The notes under the pieces are model-generated. The model had not been told where the DNA came from, ran no database searches, and worked only from the letters and a program-made list of their open reading frames with translations. Shown piece after piece: positions 47,593-57,423 of a DNA stretch of 64,000 bases. Position 1 is the first letter of the stretch; each line of letters starts with the position of its first letter. The DNA is from CAWAYH01 sp963786195 (GTDB taxonomy: Bacteria; Acidobacteriota; Vicinamibacteria; Vicinamibacterales; 2-12-FULL-66-21). The stretch spans positions 511,251 to 575,250 of the forward strand of contig CAWAYH010000002.1 in NCBI GenBank assembly GCA_963786195.1. The letters run 5' to 3'. The position numbers and the translations under genes were made by a program.

Positions 47593-50500
47593 ATGCGTGT
47601 GAGCTTGCGTCAAGTGTTGTGTGGAACTCTCGCCCTGCTGCTGTGGCCGTCGCTGGCTGCCGCGCAGAGCAGCGCCACCGGGTCGCTCGCCGGCACGGTG
47701 TCGGATCCAAGCGGCGGTGTACTGCCAGGCGCGAACGTCCGGGCGCTGAACCCTCAGACGGGCGTCACGCAGTCGACCGTCACCGGCGGCTCGGGTGAGT
47801 GGAGGCTGGCCGCGCTTCCCGTGGGGCGATACGAGCTGAGCTTCGAGCTCGACGGCTTCAAGAAGCTCACCCGCTCGGACGTGCTCGTCGAGGCGGTGGT
47901 GACGCGGCAGCTCAACGTGACGCTCGACGTCGGCGCGATGAGCGATCAGATCACCGTTCAAGCCGACGCGCCGCTCGTCGTCGCGAACACGGCGGCGACC
48001 TACCGTCGGCTCAACGCCGAAGAGCTGACCCAGGTGCCGACCTCGACGCGCAGCTTCACGCACCTGCTGTCGGCGGAAGCGGGCGTGAGCGCCGATCTGC
48101 CGCCCGTGCTCGATCAACGGCACCGGCAACATCTCGCCGTCGGTGAACGGCACCCGCACGACCAGCACGAGCCTGTTCTTCAACGGCATCGACGCGACCA
48201 ACATCACGTCGAACGAAGGCTCGATGACCGACAACATCTCGCCGGCGCCCGAGATGCTCGAGGAAGTCAAGCTGCAGACGAGCCTCTACGATGCGTCGAC
48301 GGGCCGTTCCGGCGGCGGCAACTTTCAGCTGATCACGCGCAGCGGCACGAACGCGTTCCGCGGCGCGGGTCTACTTCAACTTCCAGCACGAGAGCCTCAA
48401 CGCGAACGACTTCTTCTACAACAAGGATGGCATCGACAAGCCCAAAGCGCGGCGGAACGAGGGCGGATTCACGGTCGGCGGTCCGTTGCGCCGTAACCGG
48501 GTGTTCTTCTTCGGCGGCTACCAGCGGACCGACGCGGAGACGGGTTTCGTCCCGACCGCGAGCAGCATCACGGTCCTGCCCGGCCGCCCTGCGCCTGATC
48601 CAGGGTGCGCGCACGAAGGAGAACCTGTTGGCGGCGTTCGCGGCGGCTCAATCCCAGCATCCTCAACGTCATTCCCAAGGCGCAGTGCAGCAGCGCCGAC
48701 CGACACGGCCTGCATTTCCGACGTCGCGCTCGCGCTGTTCAACCTGCGGAACCCCGTGACCGGCGACTTCGTCATTCCGGCGCCGCGCGAGGGCCTGCCC
48801 GTCATCGGTCAACGACTCCCGGGCCGCTCAGTCGGCGGCAACCCGTTCGTGCGGCAGCGCAACGTCGTGCCCGCCGAGTTCAAGCAGGATCAGTTCACCG
48901 TCAAGCTGGACGGGCAGCTCACGGCGAACCAGCGGCTGAGCGGCGACGGTCTTCTACGCCGATTTTCCCGGCTTCGATCCGTTCCCGGATCCCTCGTCGC
49001 TCGCGTCGCCCTTCACGCTCGAGCGCGCCGATCAGAACGCGACGTTCGCCGCGATCCGCACACTCGGGTCATTGGCGGCAACAAAGTCAACGAGATCCGC
49101 GGCGGCGTGTTCTATCTCCGCAATTCCCGGCAGCTGGACGATCCGTTCCGCGACTTGACCAATGCGTGCGTCGGCGTGCCGAACCCCGCGACCTTCTTCG
49201 ACTCGAGCGACGCGACGTTGCGCCTGGGTCACTACGTCGGCCCGCCGGGCACGACCATGGAGCGGTTCTCGTTCGGTGGTCCGAACGACATCGTTCAACA
49301 AGCGGCGTCAGCAGACACCTGACGATCGGCGACACGTTGACGTGGACGCGCGGACGCGCACGCGCTTCGGATGGGCGGCGAGTTCCGGCGCAACGAGTTC
49401 GACACGAACCTCCCCGAGGAACAGGCGACGGAGTTCGAGAAGTTCGAGAACTTCACGCAGCTCCTGCGCGGCCTGGCACGCGAGGCCGACACGCAGTTCG
49501 GCATCACCGACAAGCGGTTCCGGTTCAACGACTTCAACCTGTTCTGTCGCCGACGACTGGCGCCTGTCGCAGACACTGACGCTCAACGCCGGCGTGCGCT
49601 ACGAGTTCTTCGGCTGGCCGACCGAGCTCGACGGTCGCATCGGCAACGTCGATTTCGAGGCCATCACCAACACCGAGAACCCGGTCAATGCGTTCATCGT
49701 GCCGAAGAACGTCCAGAACACCGGGTTTGCGGCGGTCGACGCGGCGATCGCCACGTCCGAGCGAGCCGACAACAACCACACGCTCAAGGGCAACGACTGG
49801 AACAACGTCGCGCCGCGCGTCGGCTTCGCGTGGAGGCCCGGGCCGCAACGGCGTGGGTCGTGCGCGGCGGCTACGGGATCTTCTACGACCGGCCGTCGGC
49901 GGCGTTCATCAACACGGTGTTTTCGCAACTATCCGTTCCTCCGCGAGGTCGAGGTGACGGTCCCGAGCCGCGCGGTGCCGATGACACGCGCGTTCTCGCA
50001 GCAGAATCCGCACGTTCCCGTTCAACCGGTACCTGCCCAACCGTATCGTCCGCACGAACGGGCAGCCGAACGGCACCTATCAGATTCGCGACGGCACGCA
50101 GGTGACCGCGCGGCGCCGACGGCACGGTCGAATCCGATCGATCCGGCGACGGGCCAGCCCGTCCGCGGCAACGTCGCCGAGACGTTCGAGTTCCGTGCGA
50201 TCGATCGCGATCTCGAGGCGCCGTAGGATCCAGCAGTACAACTTCGGTGTGCAGCGCGAGCTCGGGCGCAACATGGTGGTCGAGGTGCGCTACGTCGGCA
50301 GCAAGGGCCACAAGCTGCTCGAGGCGCGCGCCTTCAACCAGGGCTACGACCTGAACGACGCCGGACGCACCCGACCACATCTTCGAGCGGTTCAACCAGG
50401 CCTACGTCGCGGCCGGCAGCCCGAACGGCGCCGCTGAACGCCGGCGCGACGGCGCGAGCGCGCGGCGTCGGACGCGCGTTCGGCTTCCCGAACGCGAGCG

Positions 50501-51422
50501 CTCGGCGGACATGCTCGACTACAACCTGGCGAACGCCGGCGGCGCGGTCATCGGGTTCGAGGCGCGCGGGCCGATCCTCGGCTTCAACATTCCCGAGGCC
50601 GTCCTGCTCGCCAACACCGGGCGGTCGCTCTACCACTCGCTGCAGATCAACTTCCTGCGCCGGATGAGCGACGGCCTCCAGTTCAACGTGTCGTACACGT
50701 ACTCGCGCTCGAAGGACACGAGCTCGGCCGATCCGGGCAGCACGTCCGGTGGCGGCAAGCCCGACGTGCCGAACGTCGGCTTCGCGGTGCAGGGGAACCA
50801 GCGCAATCTGGATGCGAACTACGCGCTCTCGGACTTCGACCGGCCGCATCGCTTCAGCACGAGCTTCATCTACGAGCTGCCGGCGGCGTCTGCGCGCGGA
50901 TTCCGGTTCTCGGGCTTCGTCCAGGTGCAGTCGGGCCTGCCGTACTCGATCTTACGCGGCCGAGCCGGAAATCAGACGGCGGCGCAGTATACGAACCTCT
51001 GGTGCGCGGTTCCGGCGGGCTGTATCGCGCCGCGTTCGGCCGGCCCAGCCTGTGTGGCACGCTGGATGAACTCCGACAGGCCGGGTCGGACGATCCGACC
51101 GAGGCCGCGTTCAACACCTCGGTGCTGTGCTCGCCCAGCAGCATCGCCGGTGGCTATCCGAACAACCGCGGCTTCGGCAACCTCGGACGCAACGCGCTGC
51201 GCGGGTTCTGGCAGCGTCGCGTCGACCTCAGCCTGGCGCGCGCATTCAAGTTCGGCGGCAGCGAGCGACGTCGAGCTGCGATGGGACGTGTTCAACGTGT
51301 TCAACACGGTCAACTTCGCACTGCCCGAGAACGTGCATCGGCGGCCGGACGACTTCGGGAAGATCACCGACACCATCGGCGGGCCCCGCGTGATGCAGTT
51401 TGGAGCGCGGTTCCGCTTCTAG
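47593..51422 (+). CDS. TonB-dependent receptor with carboxypeptidase-regulatory-like domain (many frameshifts)
   Basis: About 1270 aa. Signal peptide LALLLWPSLAAAQ, then a carboxypeptidase-regulatory-like domain (LAGTVSDPSGGVLPGANVRAL, GRYELSFELDGFKKL), a plug (VPTSTRSFTHLLSAEAGVSAD, SLFFNGIDATNITSNEGS) and a long barrel with strands such as NFQLITRSGTNAFRG, FFFGGYQRTDAETGFVPT, LHYSLQINFLRRMSDGLQF, ending GGPRVMQFGARFRF with a terminal Phe. This is the OmpA-like-TonB/Oar type typical of Acidobacteriota. At least a dozen frame changes. GAGGGAGAG ribosome site before ATG 47593. Lying between porin/pst and DUF47-Pit genes it may belong to the Pho response; ligand unknown. Confidence 0.82.
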
Positions 51423-51549
51423 CCCTCAGCGTTCGATCCGTCGGTCGCCAGGTCGATGCCTGGCGACCGATGGCTCCCCCCTCCACCAGACGGTAGTCGA
51501 GTTCGAGCCAGGTTCCTGGCGTCGGTCATGACGCCAGAGTAACCAGAAC

Positions 51550-51590
51550 GTGTGACAAAACCGTTAAATCTGATCTGAATCTGCTAAGAT
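51550..51590 (+). promoter_or_regulatory. Candidate promoter of DUF47-pit with PHO-box-like repeat
   Basis: GTGTGAC-aaaa-CCGTTAA (51550-51567), weak 7-mers with an 11-bp period, then 17 bp and TAAGAT (51585-51590). The leader then carries AGGAGG before GTG 51614, in contrast to the leaderless genes elsewhere. 51423-51549 shows nothing recognisable. Confidence 0.35.
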
Positions 51591-51613
51591 TTCGGCCCGA
51601 CCCAGGAGGGGCG

Positions 51614-52232
51614 GTGGCCTTCAGACTGATCCCACGCGAAGAGCGGTTCTTCGACGATTTCAACGCGCTCGCCGAGCAAATCCGCCATGGCGCCGGCCTG
51701 CTGCAGGAGATGCTCGTTCCGGACCGTCCGGTCTGGGACAAGGCCGACGAGATCAAAGAGGTGGAGCACAAGTGTGACTTCCTCACCCACGAGATCATCC
51801 AGCGGCTGCATCGCACGTTCGTGACGCCGCTCGATCGCGAGGATATCCACTCGCTGGCCCGGTCCCTCGATGACGTGATGGATGCCATCGACGCGTCGGC
51901 GGCGATCGTGCGGCTGTATCAGATCGACAAGGTGCGCCCCGATGCCCGCGAGCTGGCTCGGCTCGTCATGGCGTCCTGCGATCAGGTCGTGGTCGCGATG
52001 AAAGCCCTGCAGCGTCTGCAAGGCGTCTCCGAGCCCGCCGTGGAGATCAACCGGCTCGAGAACGAGGCCGACCGCGCCGCATCAGAGCGCCGTGCGCCGG
52101 CTCTTCGAAGAAGAGCGGGACCCCATCGTCATCATGAAGTGGAAGGAGATTCTGGACTTTCTCGAGGCGGCCACCGACCGATGCGAGGACGTCGCGAACG
52201 TCCTCGAGGGCGTCGTCGTCAAGCACGCCTAG
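51614..52232 (+). CDS. DUF47 (PhoU-like) accessory protein of Pit (one frameshift)
   Basis: About 206 aa from GTG 51614. FRLIPREERFFDDFNALAEQ starts the DUF47 family; EVEHKCDFLTHEIIQRLHRTFVTP and LDREDIHSLARSLDDVMDAID form the four-helix core, ending MKWKEILDFLEAATDRCEDVANVL. DUF47 proteins are PhoU-like and encoded next to Pit permeases, probably gating them. Frame change near 52080. It ends 8 bp before the pit gene. Confidence 0.92.
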
Positions 52233-52240
52233 ACCAGGGA

Positions 52241-53254
52241 ATGGATTCGAACCTCCTGGCCGTCGGGGCGCTGATTGCGGTCGCGCTCGTCTTCGATTAC
52301 ATCAACGGCTTCCACGACGCCGCCAACTCGATCGCGACCGTCGTCTCGACGCGCGTGCTCACGCCGGGCAAGGCGGTCATCTGGGCGGCGTTCTTCAACT
52401 TCGTCGCGGCGTTTACGTTCGGCACTGCCGTCGCGAAGACCGTTGGCTCCGGGCTCGTCGACATCTCGGTCGTCAGCTTTTCGGTGATCTTCGCGGGCCT
52501 CGTCGGCGCGATCGTGTGGGACCTCATCACCTGGTACTTCGGCCTGCCGACCAGCTCGTCGCACGCGCTCATCGGCGGCTACGCCGGCGCCGCGGTCACC
52601 AAGGCCGGGTGGAGCGCGATCATTCTCTCCGGCTGGACGAAAACGCTCATCTTCATCGTCCTCGCGCCGCTCATCGGCATGGCGCTCGGCTTCTCGCTGA
52701 TGGTGGTGATTCTCTGGGTCTTCAAGGGCACGGCGCCCGGACGGGTGGACTCGTGGTTCCGCCGCCTGCAGCTCCTGTCTGCCGCGGCGTACAGCCTCGG
52801 GCACGGAGGCAACGACGCGCAGAAGACGATGGGCATCATCGCCGGCGCGCTGGTCGCGGGCGGGTACCTGAAGCTCGTCGATGGTCACCTCCCGATTCCG
52901 ATCTGGGTCATCCTCGCAGCGCATGCGGCGATTGCGCTCGGTACGTTGTCTGGCGGCTGGCGGATCATTCACACGATGGGGTCGAAGATCACGAAGCTCA
53001 CGCCGGTCGGAGGGTTTGCGGCGGAGACGGCCGGCGCCATCTCGCTGTTCACGGCCACGCACCTCGGCGTGCCCGTGAGTACGACCCACACGATCACGGG
53101 CGCGATCATCGGCGTCGGCTCGATCCGCCGCCTGTCCGCCGTCCGCTGGGGCGTCGCCGGCCGCATCGTCTGGGCCTGGGTGCTCACCATTCCGGCTTCG
53201 GCGCTCATCGCCGCCATCACTTACTGGCTCACGGCGTTGACTATCGCGCCGTAG
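52241..53254 (+). CDS. pit: Low-affinity inorganic phosphate transporter (Pit family)
   Basis: 337 aa, about ten membrane helices. Both PHO-4 signatures are intact: FDYINGFHDAANSIATVVSTR near the N-terminus with PTSSSHALIGGY, and SLGHGGNDAQKTMGIIAGAL with GVPVSTTHTITGAIIGVG in the second half. It imports metal-phosphate with protons. ATG 52241 follows the DUF47 gene by 8 bp. The stop at 53252-53254 is followed within 2 bp by the ATTGCGG repeat array of the four-helix-bundle cassette. Confidence 0.95.
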   Translation: MDSNLLAVGALIAVALVFDYINGFHDAANSIATVVSTRVLTPGKAVIWAAFFNFVAAFTFGTAVAKTVGSGLVDISVVSFSVIFAGLVGAIVWDLITWYFGLPTSSSHALIGGYAGAAVTKAGWSAIILSGWTKTLIFIVLAPLIGMALGFSLMVVILWVFKGTAPGRVDSWFRRLQLLSAAAYSLGHGGNDAQKTMGIIAGALVAGGYLKLVDGHLPIPIWVILAAHAAIALGTLSGGWRIIHTMGSKITKLTPVGGFAAETAGAISLFTATHLGVPVSTTHTITGAIIGVGSIRRLSAVRWGVAGRIVWAWVLTIPASALIAAITYWLTALTIAP

Positions 53255-53256
53255 CC

Positions 53257-53373
53257 ATTGCGGATTGCGGATTGCGGACTGCCGATTCACATTGCGGATT
53301 GTGGATTGCGGATTGATTGTGGATTGAGGATTGGATTGCGGATTGAGGATTGGATTGCGGATTGGTTATTGAG
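53257..53373 (+). repeat. Left ATTGCGG array of the cassette
   Basis: Degenerate 7-mers ATTGNGG and 5-mers ATTGG repeated about 16 times, starting 2 bp after the pit stop and ending just before the stop codon of the inner gene. Confidence 0.85.
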
Positions 53374-53379
53374 GCGAGC

Positions 53380-53778
53380 TTACTTGCGTTTGCGACGTTT
53401 GGCGATGCGTTGCTTCCTCTCCAGATTCTGGCGCGCTGTTTTTGCCGATGCTACGAAGATCGCCGTCAGTTCATCGGCTTCCTTGATTAGCGCACCCGCT
53501 TCCTTCTTGTCACCAAGATTCGCGCCGACCAGCGCCGTCAACCAGCCCTTCGATTCGTCTGCTTCTTCCGCGGCCACCTCGATCTTCGCGATGAACTCCT
53601 TGGGTGACCTGCCGCGACAGGCGCCCCGGTAATTGCTGTCGGTGCTGCCCGCCGAGTCGAGGAGCTGCAGCGAAATGCGCCGGGCCGCGAGTCTGTCGGG
53701 CAGTGTCTCGCAAAAGGCGATCACACGGTTCAGAAACGTCCCGGTGCGTTGTTGAAGTGCCAGCGCCTTCGGATTCAC
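53380..53778 (-). CDS. Four-helix-bundle protein (23S rRNA IVP / bAvd-like family)
   Basis: 132 aa from GTG 53778. LQQRTGTFLNRVIAFCETLPD, ARRISLQLLDSAGSTDSNYRG, ACRGRSPKEFIAKIEVAAEE, ADESKGWLTALV and ADELTAIFVASAKTAR match the S23/IVP four-helix family (TIGR02436-type), including the NYRxACRxRS and EADES motifs. The tail is very basic (KQRIAKRRKRK), suggesting nucleic-acid contact. The frame stays open to 53925, but the extra N-terminus is unlike the family and runs into the repeat, so it is excluded. Relatives sit inside 23S rRNA intervening sequences or accompany diversity-generating retroelements; no rRNA or reverse transcriptase is here. Confidence 0.8.
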   Translation of the reverse strand: MNPKALALQQRTGTFLNRVIAFCETLPDRLAARRISLQLLDSAGSTDSNYRGACRGRSPKEFIAKIEVAAEEADESKGWLTALVGANLGDKKEAGALIKEADELTAIFVASAKTARQNLERKQRIAKRRKRK

Positions 53779-53909
53779 GCGGCATAGAAGGGCAAGAACC
53801 GCGCCGCCGTGCAGTAAGCCCGAAACGTCAAGAAATGCCGTGGTCCAGCGAGAAGACTCTGTTTCGAGCGGCAGATTTCGCAATCCGATCGACACAGGTT
53901 TTGTCGCAG

Positions 53910-54005
53910 AATCCGCAATCCCCAATCAATCCGCAATCCCCAATCAATCGGCAATCCCCAATCCGCAGTGTGAATCGGCAATCCCACCAATCCGCAATCC
54001 GCAGT
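53910..54005 (-). repeat. Right ATTGCGG array of the cassette (inverted)
   Basis: Reads as CAATCCG/CAATCCCC units on the plus strand, ending next to the TAA of the histidine kinase at 54007. Imperfect reverse complement of the left array. Confidence 0.85.
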
Positions 54006-54006
54006 G

Positions 54007-55772
54007 TTAGAGGGGCAGCTCCACCGTAAACACGGCCCCTCCTTCTGCCCTATTCGCCGCGCTCACGCGTCCACCATGGAGCTCCACCAGATGCTTGACT
54101 ATGGCGAGCCCGAGGCCCGTGCCGCCGGGGTCGCGGCCGCCGCGCGAGCGAGCTTTGTCGACGCGATAGAAGCGCTCGAAGATACGCGGAAGGTCCGACT
54201 CGGGGATGCCGGGGCCCTCGTCCGCGACCGTCAGCAGGATGCTGTCACCGCGGCGCGTCGAGCTCATGACGATGCGGCCGCCCTCGGGTCCGTAGTTCGC
54301 GGCGTTTTCGAGCAGGTTGCGGAGCGCGTCGTGGAGCTTGGCGGGGTCGCCACGCACCGTGGATGCGTCGCTGGCGATTCGGAGCTCGACGGTCTGACGA
54401 CGCGCTTCGAGCGCCGGCGTCAACTCGGTTTCGACGCCCGTGAAGAGCGACTCGACCGAGCAGGCCAGGCGCTCGAGGGTCTCCTGACCGGCGTCGAGCC
54501 GCGCGAGGCGCAGGAGGTCGCGCACCAGACGTTCCATCCGGAGGGTGTGGCGCCCGATGATCTCGAGGAACCGCCGCGCGTCCGGCTGCTCCGACCCGCC
54601 CTCGAGCAGCGCCTCGACGTAGCCGCGAACCGCGGTGAGGGGCGTCCGGAGCTCGTGCGACACGTTGGCGACGAAATCGCGCCGGATCCGATTGGCGCGC
54701 CGCAGCTCGGTGATGTCGTGCATGACGAGCACGGCGCCGCTGGCGACAGGTGACGTGACGCGAGCAGCCCTGGCGATGATGAGCAGCTCGGGCTCCCGTG
54801 GCAGCGTCATCTCGAGCCCTTCGCTGCCCGTGCCGCGCAGCGCCGCGCCGATCTGCGCCGCGATATCCGGCAGGCGGACGATCTCCATGTAATGACGGCC
54901 CTCGGGCGCGTCGAGGAGCCGCAGCATCTCGCGCGCGGCGCGGTTGACGAGCTGCACCCGGCCGTGCTCGTTGACGACGAGCACGCCTTCGCTCATGCCG
55001 GCGAGGATCGCTTCCATGCGCGCGCGATCGGACGCGAGGTCCGCGGCGCGGCGGCCGATCTCCCGCACGGAATCGTCCAGCGCTCTCGCCACGGTGCCGA
55101 TCTCGTCGTTGCCGTAGTCCCGGGCCGGCCGCGAGAGATCGCCCGCGGCGTACCTTTCGGCCACCGCGGCAATCGTTCGAACCCGGCGGCTCACGAGCGC
55201 CGGAAACCGCCCAGGACAGGACGAGTGCCGCGACGAGTCCGGTGCCGAAGGCGATCAGGGCGATGCGGCGTACGGCGCTGAGCTGCTGCGCGACCTGCAC
55301 GAGCGGCAGCGCGAGGCGCACCTCGGACAGTTCCGGGACTGCCGGATTGCGCACGGGCACGGCGACGTACAGCATGTCGAGGCCGAGCGTCGTGCTGAAC
55401 CGCCGCGCGATGCCGAGACCGCTCCGTCTGGCCTCGAGTATCTCGGGCCGGCTGCCGTGATTCTCCAGCGTCTTGCAGGTGTTCGCCGTCCAGCTCGGAA
55501 TCCCCGACGACCACGCCGTCCGGCGCCACGAACGTCACGCGCGCCGAGACCAGGTGTCGCAGCGCATCGGCTTCGGCATCGAGCTCGGCGGGTTCCGGTG
55601 AACGGCGATGCGTCAGCGTTTCGGCGGCCAGCCGCGCCTCGCTCACCAGCGAGCGCTCGATCTGCTCCTCCGTCACCTTCCGGATCGAGCGGGACACGAG
55701 CAGCAGCGTCACGAGGAGCGTCACCGCGGTCACCGCGAGCGAGGTGAGGAAGAGGCGCGTGCGGAACGTCAC
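54007..55772 (-). CDS. PhoR-type sensor histidine kinase (frameshifts)
   Basis: About 585 aa from GTG 55772. Two N-terminal membrane helices (LFLTSLAVTAVTLLVTLLLV and RIALIAFGTGLVAALVLSW) flank a periplasmic domain, then HAMP, a PAS domain (ILAGMSEGVLVVNEHGRVQLV) and the kinase core: H-box FVANVSHELRTPLTAVRGYVE, N-box LLENAANYGPEG, G-box VADEGPGIPESDLPRIF and GGTGLGLAIVKHL. The TM-HAMP-PAS-kinase order is that of PhoR. The start overlaps the regulator stop by 3 bp (GTGA). Frame changes near 55475 and 55205. Probably senses phosphate limitation with PhoU/Pst. Confidence 0.88.
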
Positions 55773-56449
55773 GGGCGGTCGGTCAGCTTGTACCCGAATT
55801 GCTTGATCGTTTCGATGGCGTCGGCGAGCGGCGGGATCTTCTCGCGAAGGCGGCGGATGTGCACGTCGACGGTGCGCGTGCCGCCCGTGTATTGATAGCC
55901 CCAGACGTCGCTCAGCAACAGATCGCGCGACAGGACTCGTCCTTTGTGCTGGACGAGGTACTGCAGCAGCAGGAATTCTTTGGCTGTCAGCCGCACGTCG
56001 CGACCGTCCACGGCGACGTGATGACGATCGGCGTCGATCGTGATGTGCCCGTAGCGCAGCGGCCCGCCGGCCACGGGTCGCCCGGTTCTTCGCAGCAGCG
56101 CGCCGACCCGCGCGCTCAGCTCTTTCGGGCTGAACGGTTTCGTCACGTAATCGTCGGCGCCCAGTTCCAGGCCGGCGACCCGATCCGATTCGTCCGCGCG
56201 CGCGGTGAGCATGATGATGGGGATCGCCGCGGTGGTCGCGTCCGCCCGCATCGCCTGGCACACCAGCAGGCCGTCCATGCCGGGCAGCATCAGATCGAGG
56301 ATGACCAGATCGGCGGGAGTCCGTCGCAGCCTCGACAACGCATCGCTGCCCGACGCGAGATGATCGACACGATGCCCCGCTTTTTCGAGGTAGTGCCTGA
56401 TCAACGCCGCGATGTCGGCGTCGTCTTCGACAACCAGAATATTCGACAT
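55769..56449 (-). CDS. PhoB-type response regulator (intact)
   Basis: 226 aa. Receiver: NILVVEDDADIAALIRHYL, LVILDLMLPGMDG with the phosphoacceptor Asp, IIMLTARADE, LGADDYVTKPFSPKEL. Winged helix: VRLTAKEFLLLQYLVQHKGRVLSRD, DVWGYQYTGGTRTVDVHIRRLR, IKQFGYKL. Encoded upstream of and overlapping the PhoR-like kinase, so this is the likely cognate pair. Its relation to the second PhoB-type regulator at 41.6 kb is unknown. The upstream gap 56450-56674 shows no gene. Confidence 0.93.
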   Translation of the reverse strand: MSNILVVEDDADIAALIRHYLEKAGHRVDHLASGSDALSRLRRTPADLVILDLMLPGMDGLLVCQAMRADATTAAIPIIMLTARADESDRVAGLELGADDYVTKPFSPKELSARVGALLRRTGRPVAGGPLRYGHITIDADRHHVAVDGRDVRLTAKEFLLLQYLVQHKGRVLSRDLLLSDVWGYQYTGGTRTVDVHIRRLREKIPPLADAIETIKQFGYKLTDRP

Positions 56450-56674
56450 GGAGGAATGCCGATGCGGATTCGCCGAAGTGAGCCGTCCGCGCCGGCTGTC
56501 AGTATAGCCCGCCCGACAGTTTTGAAACTGTCCCCACCGGACGCGCGTTGAGTCCTTTCGAGGACACCTCTGCCCGCGCCTCTGCCGCAAAACACGCCAG
56601 AAAACACGCGTTTTACAGAACCGTTGCTGGCACCGCGCTTGGAGCACCACCCGGCAACGCACGCTCCGCTCGTT

Positions 56675-56788
56675 CCACGGTGCGAGCGAGCATGGCGAGC
56701 GAGCCACGCGACCGGAGCGCGCCGGCGAAGCGGCGCGCGAGAGAGCGTGTCGGGGATTCGGAGGGGCGAAGCCCCTCGGTAAGAAAAG
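56675..56788 (+). repeat. Direct repeat copy 1 (114 bp) before the lipoprotein gene
   Basis: Begins ccacggtgcgagcgagcatg and ends in a GAGGGGC-gaa-GCCCCTC hairpin plus aagaaaag. Nearly identical to 57424-57538 (a handful of mismatches). It stops 13 nt before ATG 56802, so it forms the 5' leader of that gene. Confidence 0.85.
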
Positions 56789-56801
56789 AGGGAGATTGAT
56801 C

Positions 56802-57404
56802 ATGTTGCTCAATTCCGGGAAGTCGCAAGGTGGACGCGCACTGCTGGCCGTCGTGGCCGCCGGTGCACTGACCGCCACGGTGGGATGCGGCACGCGCGAT
56901 CTCAACGGAGTGTCGGCGCAGGCACTCACGACCGCACCGGGTCAGGCGGGCGCTCCGATGCTCGTCAGCTGCGAACCGCAACAGCGAACGCTCGTACGGC
57001 CCGTCGTGGTCAACGGCGTGACGATGTCCCAGATTGAATGCGTGACGACCACGGATTCGACGCAACAGATCCTTGCGCCGGCACCGGTGCAGCCGGTCGC
57101 CCGGCAGGTGCGCGCGAGTCAGCCCGTCTATTCAGACCTGGGTGACGCGACGATCGTGTCCTCGCCGCGAACGACAACCGCCGCTCGCCCGGTGCGGACG
57201 CCGCAGGAACCCGTCTACCGCAGTGAGGAGCCGGTCTCGAGGACCCGCTCAGTAAAGAAGAGCGCGATCATCATCGGATCGTCGGCCGGCGTCGGGGCCG
57301 GCGTCGGCGCCGCGGTGGGCGGCAAGAAGGGCGCGCTCATCGGCGCGGCAATCGGCGGGGGCGGCGCGGCGATTTGGGATCAGATCACGCGGCGGAAAGA
57401 CTAG
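56802..57404 (+). CDS. Glycine-zipper envelope (lipo)protein
   Basis: 200 aa from ATG 56802. Signal sequence ALLAVVAAGALTATVGCG; Cys at the end is a possible lipidation site, although TVGC is a weak lipobox. The middle is disordered, rich in Pro/Thr/Arg. The C-terminus carries a glycine zipper (IGSSAGVGAGVGAAVGGKKG, ALIGAAIGGGGAAIW) with a preceding basic stretch, as in Rcf/SlyB-like or YMGG-type membrane-interacting proteins. Flanked on both sides by 114-115-bp direct repeats. Function unknown. Confidence 0.7.
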   Translation: MLLNSGKSQGGRALLAVVAAGALTATVGCGTRDLNGVSAQALTTAPGQAGAPMLVSCEPQQRTLVRPVVVNGVTMSQIECVTTTDSTQQILAPAPVQPVARQVRASQPVYSDLGDATIVSSPRTTTAARPVRTPQEPVYRSEEPVSRTRSVKKSAIIIGSSAGVGAGVGAAVGGKKGALIGAAIGGGGAAIWDQITRRKD

Positions 57405-57423
57405 AAGCTGTCTGAAGCTCGCA

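Larger units (their letters stand above)
53255..54006. mobile_element. 752-bp cassette: four-helix-bundle gene between inverted ATTGCGG arrays
   Basis: Fills the whole gap between the convergent pit and histidine-kinase stops. The left array (53257-53373) is made of ATTGCGG/ATTGTGG/ATTGAGG units and ATTGG. The right array (53910-54005) is the reverse complement. Both arms share the same ordered variants (TGCCGATTCACA, then TGCGGATTG and GATTGATTG), so they are imperfect terminal inverted repeats of one element rather than independent simple repeats. One gene lies inside on the minus strand. The interior looks less GC-rich than its neighbours by eye. Confidence 0.75.

Noticed and set aside
34600..51422. 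Programmed ribosomal frameshifting
   Set aside because: Too many breaks in unrelated genes, in both directions and without a common slippery sequence; indel errors are the simpler explanation.
53380..53925. Diversity-generating retroelement suggested by the Avd-like four-helix protein
   Set aside because: No reverse transcriptase, template repeat or variable repeat is visible nearby.
53779..53925. N-terminal extension of the four-helix-bundle gene to a TTG in the repeat
   Set aside because: The extra 49 residues do not resemble the family and begin inside the repeat array; GTG 53778 gives the usual length.
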